DNA of 64,000 nt from Lottia gigantea (taxonomy: Eukaryota; Mollusca; Gastropoda; Lottiidae): NCBI RefSeq assembly GCF_000327385.1, contig NW_008709715.1:186001-250000 (forward strand). The letters run 5' to 3'. Shown piece by piece: positions 1 to 14,000 of the stretch (its first letter is position 1; the number at the start of each line of letters is the position of its first letter). The translations under genes and the position numbers were made by a program. Below the pieces are notes generated by a model. That model did not search any database. It worked only from the letters and a program-made list of their open reading frames with translations, and was not told the origin of the DNA.

Positions 1-111
1 GATATAGTTATTTCAAAATATGTCAAGGAATTCAGTGTTCATTTGATATTTCTTTCTCATTTACAGTATGGTATTGTTTTGAATATGATTCAGTTCTTAC
101 ATTAATTCTAG

Positions 112-1557
<1,446 letters not shown>

Positions 1558-1584
1558 GATGTTTGAAATTAATAAGTGATAAAA

Positions 1585-1590
1585 AATAAA
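1585..1590 (+). other. Polyadenylation signal candidate for ATG5
   Basis: An AATAAA hexamer lies 28 bases after the ATG5 stop codon, a plausible end for a very short 3' UTR. Confidence 0.5.
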
Positions 1591-2869
1591 TGCTGACATG
1601 TAATTTTACCCAAATAACACACCATGAGAAAGTTAAGAAAATCATCACATGCTTAGAGCATAGTCATTAAAACATTTGCTTTTCCAGCCGAAAAGCTTAA
1701 TTTCAACTATTTATTATCGGAGTAAAAATCCAAATTGACGAAATGACTCGAGACTGAATGATTTGGCAAAGCATGTACGACTAAACTAAAGAGTTGCGTC
1801 CCTGTGCCATTTCGCTATTATCGGGAAAAATTTCAGTCAGTTCAAAATTAATTTAAAATGAAAGGAAGCGTCGGAATTGTCTGAAATTTGCTGTGAATAT
1901 TCAGGACACATATTAGTACGTCTTTTCCAAGTTTCCAACTATAGCTTCACTGGAAGGGTAGGGGGGCGAAACAGCAACAGTGCCACACTTTCTAGATTAC
2001 TGTAAATGTTATATATATATTCGTTCATGTCAAGTTATTGTATTGTTATTTTGTTATTTATATATATTAAATCAGATGTTTATATATCTAGTTCTTCTAT
2101 TGAAAGTCAATTTTATTGAAGGTATGGTAGAATGAATTAATATAAACATATCCACATAGGTAATTTGATCCTTTCAATGCCCAGATCATATTGTGAAAGA
2201 ATATCATGGATGTTAATTGTCATTCTGCAAAAAGTTTCTACTGAACAATTTTTGGCTGCAAATGGACTGGTTGTCTAGCTTATTCCTGAAATCATAGGAT
2301 TTCTCTCCTAAAAGCTTTTCTAGATTTCCTAAAATATCCTCAGGTCATCTAAGCAAAGTCATGACAATGTGATTTATTATGTTCAGTCTTTCTGGTTGTC
2401 TTCGGAAATATGCCTTAGATGTGAGGACATATCTTATTTCATTGTTTAACGGTCTAGTTTCCAACCGCTTAGTAATATTACCTGTGCAACACATCAAATG
2501 TGAGATGTTTAGGCCTGCAATTCGATCTTCCAAGTCAAATTTTGAATCTCAGGTGGATTAATAGCAACAGGTTTATCAATACCCAAAATAGAACACACAC
2601 TTGATTTTAGAATTAAAGTCTATTCTGTGAAGTTTATTTTCTAAGAGTAATAATAATAATTATAATGACGATAATTTCGATGACATTATTCTAACTAGAA
2701 TAAAAAATATACACAACTGAATACAAATATACAGTAGATTATTATATTATTTATTACACAACCAGAATATATATATATCATACTAGACTGGGAATTAACT
2801 CTGTGAACATCAACTAGAACTGGCTTCCAGCTATATCACACCCATCTTCTTAAAACTAGACAACAATTT

Positions 2870-3010
2870 CGTATTTTTTTTGTTTTCTTATGTTATAAAC
2901 CAATCAAACCGTGTTATGTTGAGCCCATTTGTTGATACAATAGGGGTAGCTGTGGGATAACGAAACCTAAAGTAAAGCCTTGTTCAGTCTTGCTCCCACA
3001 GTTCCTCATT
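2870..3010. repeat. Dispersed repeat, copy 1 (pairs with 5790-5990)
   Basis: Shares ordered words with 5790-5990: a 'tataaaccaatcaaa'-type block, 'cccatttgttgata' (inverted as 'tgaacaaatggg' in the other copy), and a 'gtggga...gaaac...tcccaca' block. The copies are diverged. The family is not identified. Confidence 0.35.
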
Positions 3011-3159
3011 TTATCAAAAAAAAACTTTTGATAGAAAATCTTCAGAGATTACACTGTAGACTTAGAACATCAGAAAGCAAAAAGATACAAACTTGTAATT
3101 TAATTTGATAAGATTGGTAGCTCACCATTATTTCAGCTTCTTCAGGCGATTCAAAAAAA

Positions 3160-3430
3160 AGACACGAGCAGTCTATTTTTTTTTAGAACAATAAATAGTT
3201 AAAGAGACTATGTAATCTTTTCATTGTTTAATATTTGCCACCTGCATATAAAATGGACTGCTCTATGTTTTGAATCTGTCAAACAAAGATATTTCTGCTC
3301 ATCCATGCCAGAGCAGTCCACTTTAGGTAGAAGAAATAGTTAGAAGAACCTTTCTAACCTTTCATAGTTTTAATTACCACTTACACAACCTACATATAAA
3401 ATAGACTGCTCTAGCTATATTTTGAAACAA
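3160..3430. repeat. Cluster of 'aaaatRgactgctct' repeats
   Basis: The word AAAATRGACTGCTCT or its reverse complement occurs near 3168, 3250, 3310 and 3400, in alternating orientation. About 85 bases around 3210-3290 and 3345-3430 are diverged direct copies of one another. Confidence 0.4.
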
Positions 3431-4350
3431 ACCACAGGATACATCTACATGTATCTTATCAACATTCAAGGGAAATATACACAGGTTTGGAATCATTCAA
3501 CTATTCACAGAGCTGTCATCCTGCATTGTGGGATACCCACTGACATATAACTGCATATCTTAACCCTGGAAAAATTGTTTCTTTACAAATTATGAAATAG
3601 ATTACTCATTTTGTTTTAAAACAATGCCCATGTTTTGAATTTATATTGGATTCTAGCAAACCTTATTTTTTTCTAGAATATGAATGAGTGAGTTACCCCA
3701 GGGTGATAGGTATATACCAAATAACTCTGGGTATGACAGGATGACCTGTAGAATGGTTAACTTTCTGTACAAATTTCACTAAATATACTACTGAGTACAA
3801 TATATATCTTGCTAGTACAAATTGTGTGCATAGATAGAGAATAAACCATAATAATATCACTAATCAACAATAAATTAATACGTGTGGCCAGTGAAAATGA
3901 ATACTATTAAAAGACAAACAAAATAAAGAGATAAAGGTTCTCTTTCCTAATGCCAGAATATCTTGCACATATATATATATAAATTAGCTTAATGAAACAT
4001 ATAGGAGCAATCATATAAAATAGAACACATAAACTTTAGGATTATAATGACATATGACTTGATGTTTGAAAATATAAAATTGGCTATTTGATGAAAAAAT
4101 ATGTTTAATATATACCATAAACCATGTAAATATAATTATACTAGCTAGCAATTAATAGGATTTAAATCTACTTATAGTTAAAAGCTTTTGGTATTGACAT
4201 TGTGTGATTTAAATAGCTGAAAAACAAATTAATCATTGTTAATTATTTTTATACAAAATGTTTATTTTTATATATTAATCAGGGTTCCAAATTAGTGAGC
4301 ATGCCCTTCCTAGATGGTTATAGCAAGTCAATTATCATAATCTATTAAGT

Positions 4351-4604
4351 TTAAAGGGATTGTAAAGAGGTTTTGTTAATGGTTCCTGCAATTCCACTCA
4401 AATTCAGTGTTTTGATAACATCAGTAATTGCAAAGGGCTTTATGTGATACAAGCATATTTTGAGATTAGTGAAGTTATCAAACATTTTTGTAAGACTGCA
4501 GGAACCATAAACGTCTGACTGATAATGGAATGGTACAAATTGATGCTATCAGTGTCCCCAATACACATACAGAAATTACAAAACCTCTTTAACAATCCCT
4601 TTAA
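4351..4604. mobile_element. Palindromic MITE family A, full-length copy
   Basis: The ends are inverted repeats of about 24 bases (TTAAAGGGATTGTAAAGAGG against AACAATCCCTTTAA read inward). Both halves carry the same inner words as the other copies: 'ggttcctgcaattccact', 'ggaatggtacaaattgatgc', 'tatcagtgtccc'. It has no coding capacity. Terminal inverted repeats with a hairpin-like body indicate a non-autonomous DNA transposon. The TTAA at both outer edges may be part of the target site. Confidence 0.7.
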
Positions 4605-5789
4605 TATAATCATTATATTGGAATACAGGTACTTTATTATAATAAAATAAAACTAAGGAGTAGTATACCATATTATTGTGTTCAGTTATTTAATGTGATC
4701 TCTACCCCTAAATGTTGTTTAAGGATTATTTATTGTATAGTTGGCACCAATGTCCGATATGAATTCAATATGATACATGTATATTAGACCATGACTTATT
4801 GATACAAAGTCACATTAAAACGTTAATTCAATCTAATACAAATAGTTACTCACTAACCACTATGGTTTCAGAAATAAAGTTATTTCAACATTTTATCTTT
4901 CTTTTGATAGTCTTTTGTTCAGATTCATCATTTAACTTAAAACTTAACCCCCTTTTTCAGTATAGGCTTAAGTTTCTAATAAAGCAACTCAATTAATGGT
5001 TATGAAATTTCACCATCACATGACATATTGAATGACAGCATATGTTAGATTCTAAGTTATAAGTAGATAATTAACATACAAAGTCCAATTCAGAAACCAC
5101 AATGGCCAGAAAACTGTTCAACACAATTCACATCATGAAAGACAAGAAAAAATTCTATTTTATCACAGAGCTTGTCATCCTGGCATTTATCATTATTATC
5201 ATTATTATTATTATCAAAATATACTTCTTGACCTCCATTATTCTTCGTAACATTGCAATATGTAAAGTAATGATATTGCTTGAGCAAACTCCATAGCATA
5301 AGCCCTATAAAATAACAAAAAAAATGTTGGCACTAAATTAAAAATTAAAATCTATACTACAATTGTGTTCGCACTACTAGTTCGCACCAAATTATCCTTT
5401 ATCTACAGTTAATGTCAAACCTTATTCTATATTTTTAGCGGGAAAAAGAGTTCTGCTGTACAATACACTACAGATGTATCATTAACAAACATGCATTTTT
5501 ATTAATGTTGTTCTTGGCTTGATGACCTCACAAATCCTGCATATAAACAGTACAGTTGCAATATTCCAAATACATGTTAATCTTAATTGTTAAATATAGA
5601 ATAGGTTTGACATCATCTTGAAGAGATTCAGATTTCTAGCCTTTCTATGAGTATCAAAATTGATCAAAGATACTTTGTCACTATTGCAAAAACCAAGTTT
5701 AAATGGTTGAAATAAGAATGTTATAAATCAATCTATCAAAAAAAGATTACAATTTTGTTTCTTTTCATTTTTTCTGTTATTTTTCGTCT

Positions 5790-5990
5790 ATATCTATAAC
5801 CGATCAAAGCTGTAATGTAGGAACTGTTTCTTGATAGCAGTATTGTGGGAAAGCAGAAACAAAATTAGAGCAATATCAGCCTCTTCAGGTCCCACAATAC
5901 ATCATAGTAATGAACAAATGGGTCCTACATGCATACCTACATGAAAGGCTTTGATTGGTCACTCGTAATGTCATAAGAACAGTACTGCAG
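5790..5990. repeat. Dispersed repeat, copy 2 (pairs with 2870-3010)
   Basis: A diverged copy of the 2870-3010 repeat. It also contains a rough inverted pair, 'gatcaaagctgtaatgta' against 'tacatgaaaggctttgattggtc'. Confidence 0.35.
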
Positions 5991-6480
5991 TAGAAACTTG
6001 TTAGATTACAATTAAAAATAAAAATATCAGAAAATCAGACTGAGTGTAAATAGAATCTTTAAACCCAAATTTATAAAAAGGCTAGAAAACCTCTGATGAG
6101 TCATATTACATGTTATATACATAATTACATTTCCAACTACTTCTATTTATAATTACCATATATATCATATAACTAATACAGTGTTAAACATACTGCAAGT
6201 CAAACTAGACTTCTAAAAGTTCTAATCTATTTTGTGTGACACATTCAAAGCCAACTAAAATCTATTTCTAATAAAATAATGGAGTAAATATTCATAATTT
6301 AACAAATTTCTTCAAGTACCTTAACAAATTTTAATTTTTAATGGCAAGATTACAATTAGCAAATTTAATAGCAAAACAATTATATTGATAGCCAATATTG
6401 ATGGTCTGAAACATGCTGATTCACTTACTGTCCTCTATACTGTACTATAATAGATGGAATCTGAGGGAATGAGCCATCAA

Positions 6481-6690
6481 ATGGATTGTAAAGAGGTTTT
6501 CTAAAGATTTATGTGTATCAGGGACACTGACAGCATCAATTTACACCATTCCAATTTCCAATCAGACATCTGTGGTTCCTGCAATTCCACTAAAACTAGG
6601 TGTTTAATGACATGTTTTATCGCGATGATTGAAAATTGGAATGGTGCAAACATCTGATGATATCAGTGTCCCAGATAAGAATCAGCAAGT
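6481..6690. mobile_element. MITE family A, copy with truncated right end
   Basis: Begins ATGGATTGTAAAGAGGTTTT, then runs through the family words 'tatcagggacactgacagcatc', 'ttacaccattccaat', 'cagacatctgtggttcctgc'. It returns through 'gaaaattggaatggtgcaaa' and 'tatcagtgtccc'. The right terminal repeat is not preserved. Confidence 0.6.
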
Positions 6691-6968
6691 TTCAGACAAA
6701 TTTTAGACTGTAAGTCTGCTATTACTGGTAATTATGACTTATAACTGATGATATCCTAAACCCTGATGTATTTACCATAACCATATATAACATCAAAAAC
6801 ACAACCTAGTACCTGATGAAGTCGTTAGGCTAGTTAGCACTAGAAGTTTGATTGAAGCTAGAGTGTTGAATATTATGTTGTAATATGATACAATAATAGA
6901 GATATGTGAATATAAAATACAATCTTACACCTTATTATAAATACTTATATACAAATAAATCAACTCAG

Positions 6969-7195
6969 GTAAGGTATGACAAACTCAGTCTTATACCTTG
7001 ATATCATTAGGCATTTTTCTTGAATCATGGTAGTACATAAATGCAGCAGTTTGATTAGATTGTTACTTACATACTCTGCTGAGGGATTTGATTGACTGTT
7101 TTCTCTACCTTACAATCCAATCAAATTGCTGTTTTTTACTAATTTCAAAAGTGCCTTATGATATCAAGGTATTGAACAGAGTTTGTAATACCTTG
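6969..7195. mobile_element. Foldback element (MITE-like), family C
   Basis: Left arm AAGGTATGACAAACTCAGT, then CTTGATATCATTAGGCA, mirrored on the right by TGCCTTATGATATCAAGG and GAGTTTGTAATACCTT. The arms are about 43-47 bases and enclose an inner inverted pair around 'cagtttgattagattg' / 'caatccaatcaaattgctg'. It has no coding capacity. Confidence 0.5.
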
Positions 7196-7619
7196 ACATT
7201 GGATTGGTAATATCAAAATAACAAATAAAACTGGTTTTGTTCTGCTCCTAAGCTATTTGATGTCTCATTCTTTTATTGATAGAATTATCAAGACCATTTT
7301 ATCAGGACAGCGGATGATAAAGTTCGAAACATCTTACATGGACAACTGTTTTAGTGTAAGGAACCTTTTCATATGATCATTTCAATAAAAGTCATCACCT
7401 TTGGTTTTGAATGTAAAAGGAATTAAAAGAACTAAAGTTACCCTACCGTGTTTTTTTTATCAACAATTATAATAGGAAATGGTTTCTATATTTTATAAAT
7501 ATATAAGTTGTTATCAACTTTAAACGAATATGTCCCAAAGTCGACTTAAACTGAATATGTCCTACAGACCACCTGAACCAATTATATTATGTCCTAAAGT
7601 CTGCCTAAACCGAATACGA

Positions 7620-7832
7620 TATAAAATCCATCTGAACCAAAAACGATCAAAAATCTGAACCAAATACGATCAAAAATCTGAACCAAATATGTTCTCAAGT
7701 CCATCTGAACCAAATATGTTCTCAAGTCCATCTGAACCAAATATGTTCTCAAGTCCATCTGAACCAAAAATGTTCTCAAGTCCATCTGAACCAAATATGT
7801 TCTCAAGTCCATCTGAACCAAATACACCCAAA
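7620..7832. repeat. 27-bp tandem repeat array
   Basis: About six to eight units of a 27-base repeat (TCTGAACCAAATATGTTCTC plus AAGTCCA), grading into diverged units on the left ('ctgaaccaaatacgatcaaaaat'). Because 27 is divisible by three, the minus strand stays open and would read a nine-residue unit (MDLRTYLVQ). This is best explained by the array, not by a gene. Confidence 0.8.
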
Positions 7833-8071
7833 GGTCCAATTTCCTAGACAACAGACGAACAGTTAGGCCTATCAATATGGCACAATCTAAGTTCTATAAG
7901 AAAGTATCTGACTGCAACAAGTTGAAGCTTTACATAATATTAGCAGGCGGATAAATTGTAAGGTCAAACTAATTAAATATCAAATAATTACATAATATTA
8001 CTAAGATCTATAATCAAGATTAATGAACACCAGTTATAAAATAAGAGTATCATAAAATAAATGCAATCAAA

Positions 8072-11000
8072 TTATAGAAGCATGGTTTCTTTTACTGTTC
8101 TGGATTGAACAGTTTTGGTATGTGTTGTGGTTTTTTCAGACTTCTGGTGGCTGTAGTTCTTTTCAATAAAATACCCATTTTGTGTATCCATTTCTCTGTG
8201 TTCGTTACGCTCGGTATACCCAGAATTTTGAATATCGTGATCAGTTTTAGTAGTCTTTAATTGACGTGTTAGTGTTCCATCACGACCATTCACAAACGTT
8301 GTTTGACTATTACGCGAAAAAGTGATCAAACCATCGGATTTACTGAGTGGTAGTCCTGATAGAAATCTACCATCATAGTCATTCACAACCATAGTATCAT
8401 TTTCATCACAAATCATCATACCATTAATATTATCATAATCCGAGGCTACTGAGGCAGACTTAGTATCGGAATCACCCTCCACACCATTCTGATGTTTATT
8501 CATATCTAATCTGATCTCTTCTGGTGTGGTAGCAGGTACTGGTGTAGCTGTATTGTCATAATCAATCATATCATCTTCTGTTATATTTAGATGTAAATTC
8601 ATACTAGTTACATCAGATGCATCAGCAAAAGATGTTCTAGAACTTGGTACTGATGTACGTCCACTGAAGTCGGCTAATGATACTCGAGAATTGGCTGCTG
8701 TATCATAATATGATGACTTATCATCCACTGAATATTCTGAAAATCTACTGGATTGTAGAGAACGTGTATCACCACGACTTCGGGAAAGTTCTGGAGTTGA
8801 TAAATTTGCATTACGTTTACGTAAATAGGCAGCTTTACCACCTTTTGGATTGCTTCTGAAATGTTCATCAACAGTTTCAGCTGATCTATGGCCTATCAAC
8901 TGTTCTATGCTTGGTTCTATTTCCAGACCAAAAGGTAATGTTGGTCTTTCATTAATTTTAGATTTTGGTGGTATATCCATTCTTGCTTTCCTTAACTCTT
9001 CCATGCAAATCTGCAACTGTTCAATAACTACATCATCTTCATAGACAAAATCTTTTTCTAATTTACTTTGAAAAAACTCTAATAAATCATCCATTTGCAT
9101 ACGATTAATTCTTCCTGTAATAAATGTAAAATAAAGAATTATATGGACCACAAAATATTTCAACTATTGTGCATTTCCTTCCTTGCATTTATAGACCACA
9201 CAAATGTTTCATACATACATTGTGCCAACACAAATTCAAGTCATGCTATTCACAGTAGGAAGAGCACTATTAGTACTTTCCTTTTCAACATAGTTGAAAT
9301 TAAAAGATTGATAAAAAACTAATACCAATTTTATTCTTGAATGATCCATCTTGAAGCTACTTATAGACTGTAGTGTTATAACTCAAAACTCTTTAGTGAA
9401 TTGTAAGTTTCATAAAGATTGGATAAAAACCATAGACCCTATCCAAGAATTGCAGATGGGTTGACAGTATATACAAATGAAACTTACGTTTATGAATTTT
9501 AATGATACAATATGACATGGCCACTAGTAATCTATCACCTTCTAACATATATATATCCCATAATCTCAACGTTAAATGAAATGGTATCTAAAATTAGAAT
9601 CAACACATATTATGCATTTTCACACAATTTTAAATGATCAATGATTTAGGGAACTTTGTTAATTACATAACAGTTACATACAGTTCTAGCACACTTCCTT
9701 AAACATATGATTTGAACTAAGTACAGAATAAGTGCTACTTCTCCAACTTCAGTAGGGACTGACAACAGTTAGTTGGCTGAAGATCAAACAGCATGAAAAC
9801 TCTGAGCAAAAACATGTTTCAGGTTCTGTTTTGATATTCCTATCCTAGTTCTATGGATGCATTTCATACAGATTGGACATAATGCTTTACAGCACAAAAA
9901 CACTTGGTCAATTTTAATTAGTCATATTGTGAGAGAAAAATACCTGATCCAACTCACCCTATCTAAAAAACATTGTAAAAACCATTTAATAGTATACAGT
10001 GAAGCATATATATCATTTTTCTCCTGCAAAAATAACATCATAAATTAAAATTTCATTAGAATGGGATTTCAACATGTCACTACACATTACAAGCTAAAAT
10101 ATCTGTCAATTCACAAAGCACATTGTCATTAGTCATAAAAATATCTTGATATCATTCTATTAAGTATTAATGGTGTATATTCTTCCTCTATTTCAATCTA
10201 CTCTAATAAACCAATGGTACCAGTGTACAGTTTTCATTAGAACTATGACATAACTATAGTGACAATAACACAGAAATGTTGAATATAAAGTAGGAGCTAT
10301 AAATAACATTAATGAAAATTGTACGTCACCTCTTGTCAGATTTCAAAATTACTTGATTATCTTTTATTTTTCATCTAGTTTAATAGTGTTGATTATAAAC
10401 CAAACAGAATAACCTTAATTCTTAATTACAGCATTTACTTTCAACAATTCAATTTTCATAATATAAATATTACTTCACAAGTCTTGGACATATAGTTGAA
10501 ATCTTCATGCACTCTCAATAATTCATCTAACAAAGTGAAAGTGAAGTAAAACCTACCAAATGGCGCCTGCATTTTGGTAGAAACTTTTTTAAGATTGCAT
10601 CATGATGTTCTTGGAAACGTAAGAGTTTAGGGAAACCAGGAATGAAGAATCCTGTAAAAAAAAAAAACAGTTTCATTTCATTGAGGCATTGTAAAAAAAA
10701 TAAAACTCGATATCATATATTTTTTAATATATTCAAACAAAAAATTACTAGTGTTCTTATAAACTGGATGAAAATATTATTTTAATTATAATTGTAATGT
10801 ATTGTTCAAATAGGAATAGTTAAGGTAAGATTATAGAAAAATTGTAACCTACCGTGCACTGTGTGTTTATCACTAACAAATAACTGAGATAAACTCCAGA
10901 ATGCATCCTAGTATTAAATAGAGACAATAAATATACAACATAATTCATTTTAAAAGTCAATGCCTGAATGTAAATTTCTCAATATCATATATAGTGTCAT

Positions 11001-14000
11001 TATATTTTATTGTTGTATGTGTATGAATCCATCTAGAAGTAGCACTTCTGCCAAGAATGCAACTCTCTTAAAAACAGCATGTTCTCGCTGCCATTTGCAC
11101 TGATCAGACATGCTTCCAACCTGGCTGTAATTATTATGTAAAGATGATTTGAATAGTTATGCATATGGTTGTCTGAAGATCGCATAACCTGTAATTCTGA
11201 GTAACAACATTATTCAAGTTCTGTTTTAATATTTAGAGTTATGCAGTTATATACAGGGAATGCTGGCTCTGGAGTACTATGTCACAGTGAGATCATTTGC
11301 TGACAATGCAATAAATAACAAGTATGTAATTTGCCTTATATTACAAAACAATATAACTGAATGGAAGCAATTACTAAGCATACTACTGTTATTATATCCC
11401 AGTATCTGATAGTACATCTAGTGACAGGTAAATAATAATCAATAATTCTACCTCTTCATTAAGATACATGAGTAATACAGCTGCTATTTCACTCATACCC
11501 TGACAATATCCTACTTCAGTATTATATACAGAATACGCTGCTAATACATGAAACAAGGCTTGCTGTCTGTAAAAACAAAAATAAAATCTTTTATAATAAC
11601 ATTGCTTATGTTTGCTATTTACTCAACGTAGTGTGTAATGTGAAACATGTCTAATACAAATTTCAATAGTAAGACCTATTTGTAGTCAAACATCTTGACA
11701 ACACATTCTGTTTACTATTAAAGGAATAGTAAAGGGGTTTTCTAAACTTTCTTTGTGTATCAGGGACACTGATATGCACCATTCAAACATTTAGTCATAC
11801 ATATTCCACAAGTTATTATAACATAATTTTATAATGTCACTATCATAACAGTTGCTAAAAACATGTGTATCAAAAAATTGAAATAAATTGAAATATATGA
11901 AAAATACCAAACTTTTATATAACTTACTTTACACCATATCTCTCACGAAACATAATATGATTACGATATGTTCTATTTACATCTAAATCTATCTGTCTTA
12001 TAGCTGTGGAACGATTTCGAGCCCTATTTCTCATTCTCTACAATGACAATAATAATGAAAAAAATCAGGTCAAGAGATTTGTATCTATTTTTCTGCTTTA
12101 GATTAGACTTTATCATGCAGTACATAATGCAGGAAATTTTGCTAAGAGAGTTGCATTAGCTTCCATCTCCAGAAGAATCTTTAAAATGCAGAGTCGGTAG
12201 CATACTACAGCAACACCAAATTCTTCGTTTTAACCACTGAACTCATATTTCTTTCAGTCTCCTGTTACCTCACTGACAAAGTGTTAATGATGCTGAAAGA
12301 AAACTTAAGGAATAAAATTATATGAAAGCATTACTGACCTGATATATACCTTGTTGTTCAGCTTTAACTTTATTGATATTGAGTAAACGTACCCATACTT
12401 CACCTCTTAATCTATCTGGAATACCTTTATATACTCTCCTTGTAAACTACAATATTCAAATAACACTTATTACTCTTAGTTACCAATAATATTAATATAC
12501 CACAACCTACAAGCCGACCAAAAAATTTTCACCTTTCAAGAACTCAGCATTGAGTGAATTTACATTGATTATTTACTATATTTATAGTAACATAGCTAAC
12601 TTTCTGATATGTCCTCTAAGATCTAGTTTAGGCAAATAAGGTGAAATATCAATTGTCATGGAATGAATAGGCTACAACCTTCATATGTTTTAAAATGAGA
12701 GTATTTATACAGAATTTGGACCTTGGACTGACAAACTTAGATCGAATTTCATCATATTTATACCTAGTTCCAAACAACATTTGTTACAAACTAAAAAAAA
12801 AATATAACCAAATTTGAAGACTGAGTTCCCTTCAAAAACCAACTTCACTTCTCATGTATAAACATGCATACAAATTCTTTGAAAATCAACAAATTGTATA
12901 TGCTATCTCTGGAAAATATATAAATAGATGGATCTACATATCATCCAATATAAGTAGTGGCCAAATAAAAATAAATATATATATACACAACATCTATGAA
13001 TATCAACATTGTGTACTTTTACCTTTACCTTTTCACCAGGATAATATTTATCCCAATTCTTTAACATTTTCACCCATTTCTGTGTTCTTTCTAATTCATG
13101 TTGTCTCATCTACAATTAAACATACATGCTTGCACTGTACAGTTATAGTGAGGATCATTGGGTAACAATAAATGTCTGTGGTTCCTTCAATTCCACAAAA
13201 AATGATGACATCAATAATTATCATTAAATATCCTTTATCACATAAAGCCCTTAGCAATTAGTTATTATCAAGCACTTAGTTTTAGAGGAATTACAGGAAA
13301 CACATTAAGTTTTCTGAATTTCATTTTACCCATTTTATTTGTAATTTCCATACAAAAATGTAGAAAGTAAATTTTTACCTTGGCTTCAATTGCATCAGTA
13401 ATGGTTGGCAATGGTGTGTCACTATAAAATAAATAGTTTATTATATAAACAGTGTACAGGAAATATGTATATGATATCATAATTTGATGTATGGTTTTTC
13501 AATTAAGATTTTTCTTCATGAACTTTATGATCTAGCTTAAATGTCTGACTTTTTTGCATTTGATTTGACTAATGACACAATGAAGTGTGCAATGAAGGAA
13601 AATTTGCACAGAAAGCATCATTAGCCTACTCTTTTTTGTTTCCTAACTGTGGAGGGATTTTTAACATTATGATTTAGCATAAAGTTAAAAGGAAAGAAGT
13701 TTGGCAAGGACAATTTGTGTTAACATGACAGTTTTGTATAGCTAGCCAGATTTGGGTTGTAAAAGTGACTTACTGGATGAATCCATATCTGTCTGTGACA
13801 TGGTACACCTCAAAAGCAGGATCCTCCCAGGGGTCAATCTGAGCCCCTTCTTCCCTACCCTGAAATAATCGTAAACGTATCAGATTTGTACTTGTTTGTT
13901 TATCAGTAACCATTCAATAATATGTAAACAATGACATTTGAGATAAATAATGACATTCGAGATAATAGGATAAGCACATGAATAAAACATGTGTCATTTA

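Larger units (their letters stand above)
1591..7593. other. Gene-free interval with repeats
   Basis: No exon with protein similarity was recognised on either strand between ATG5 and the USP6NL gene. The interval holds AT microsatellites (about 2011-2070, 2770-2780, 3970-3980), an ATT/ATC run near 5190-5220, several dispersed foldback repeats listed separately, and otherwise featureless AT-rich DNA. Short open frames here show no splice logic or recognisable similarity. Confidence 0.6.

Noticed and set aside
7594-7875. Repeat protein on the minus strand
   Set aside because: The open frame follows from the 27-base period of a minisatellite, with no start context or flanking coding sequence.
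12854-13165. 103-codon plus-strand frame
   Set aside because: It overlaps, on the opposite strand, a well-supported USP6NL exon (13029-13109) and has no recognisable similarity.
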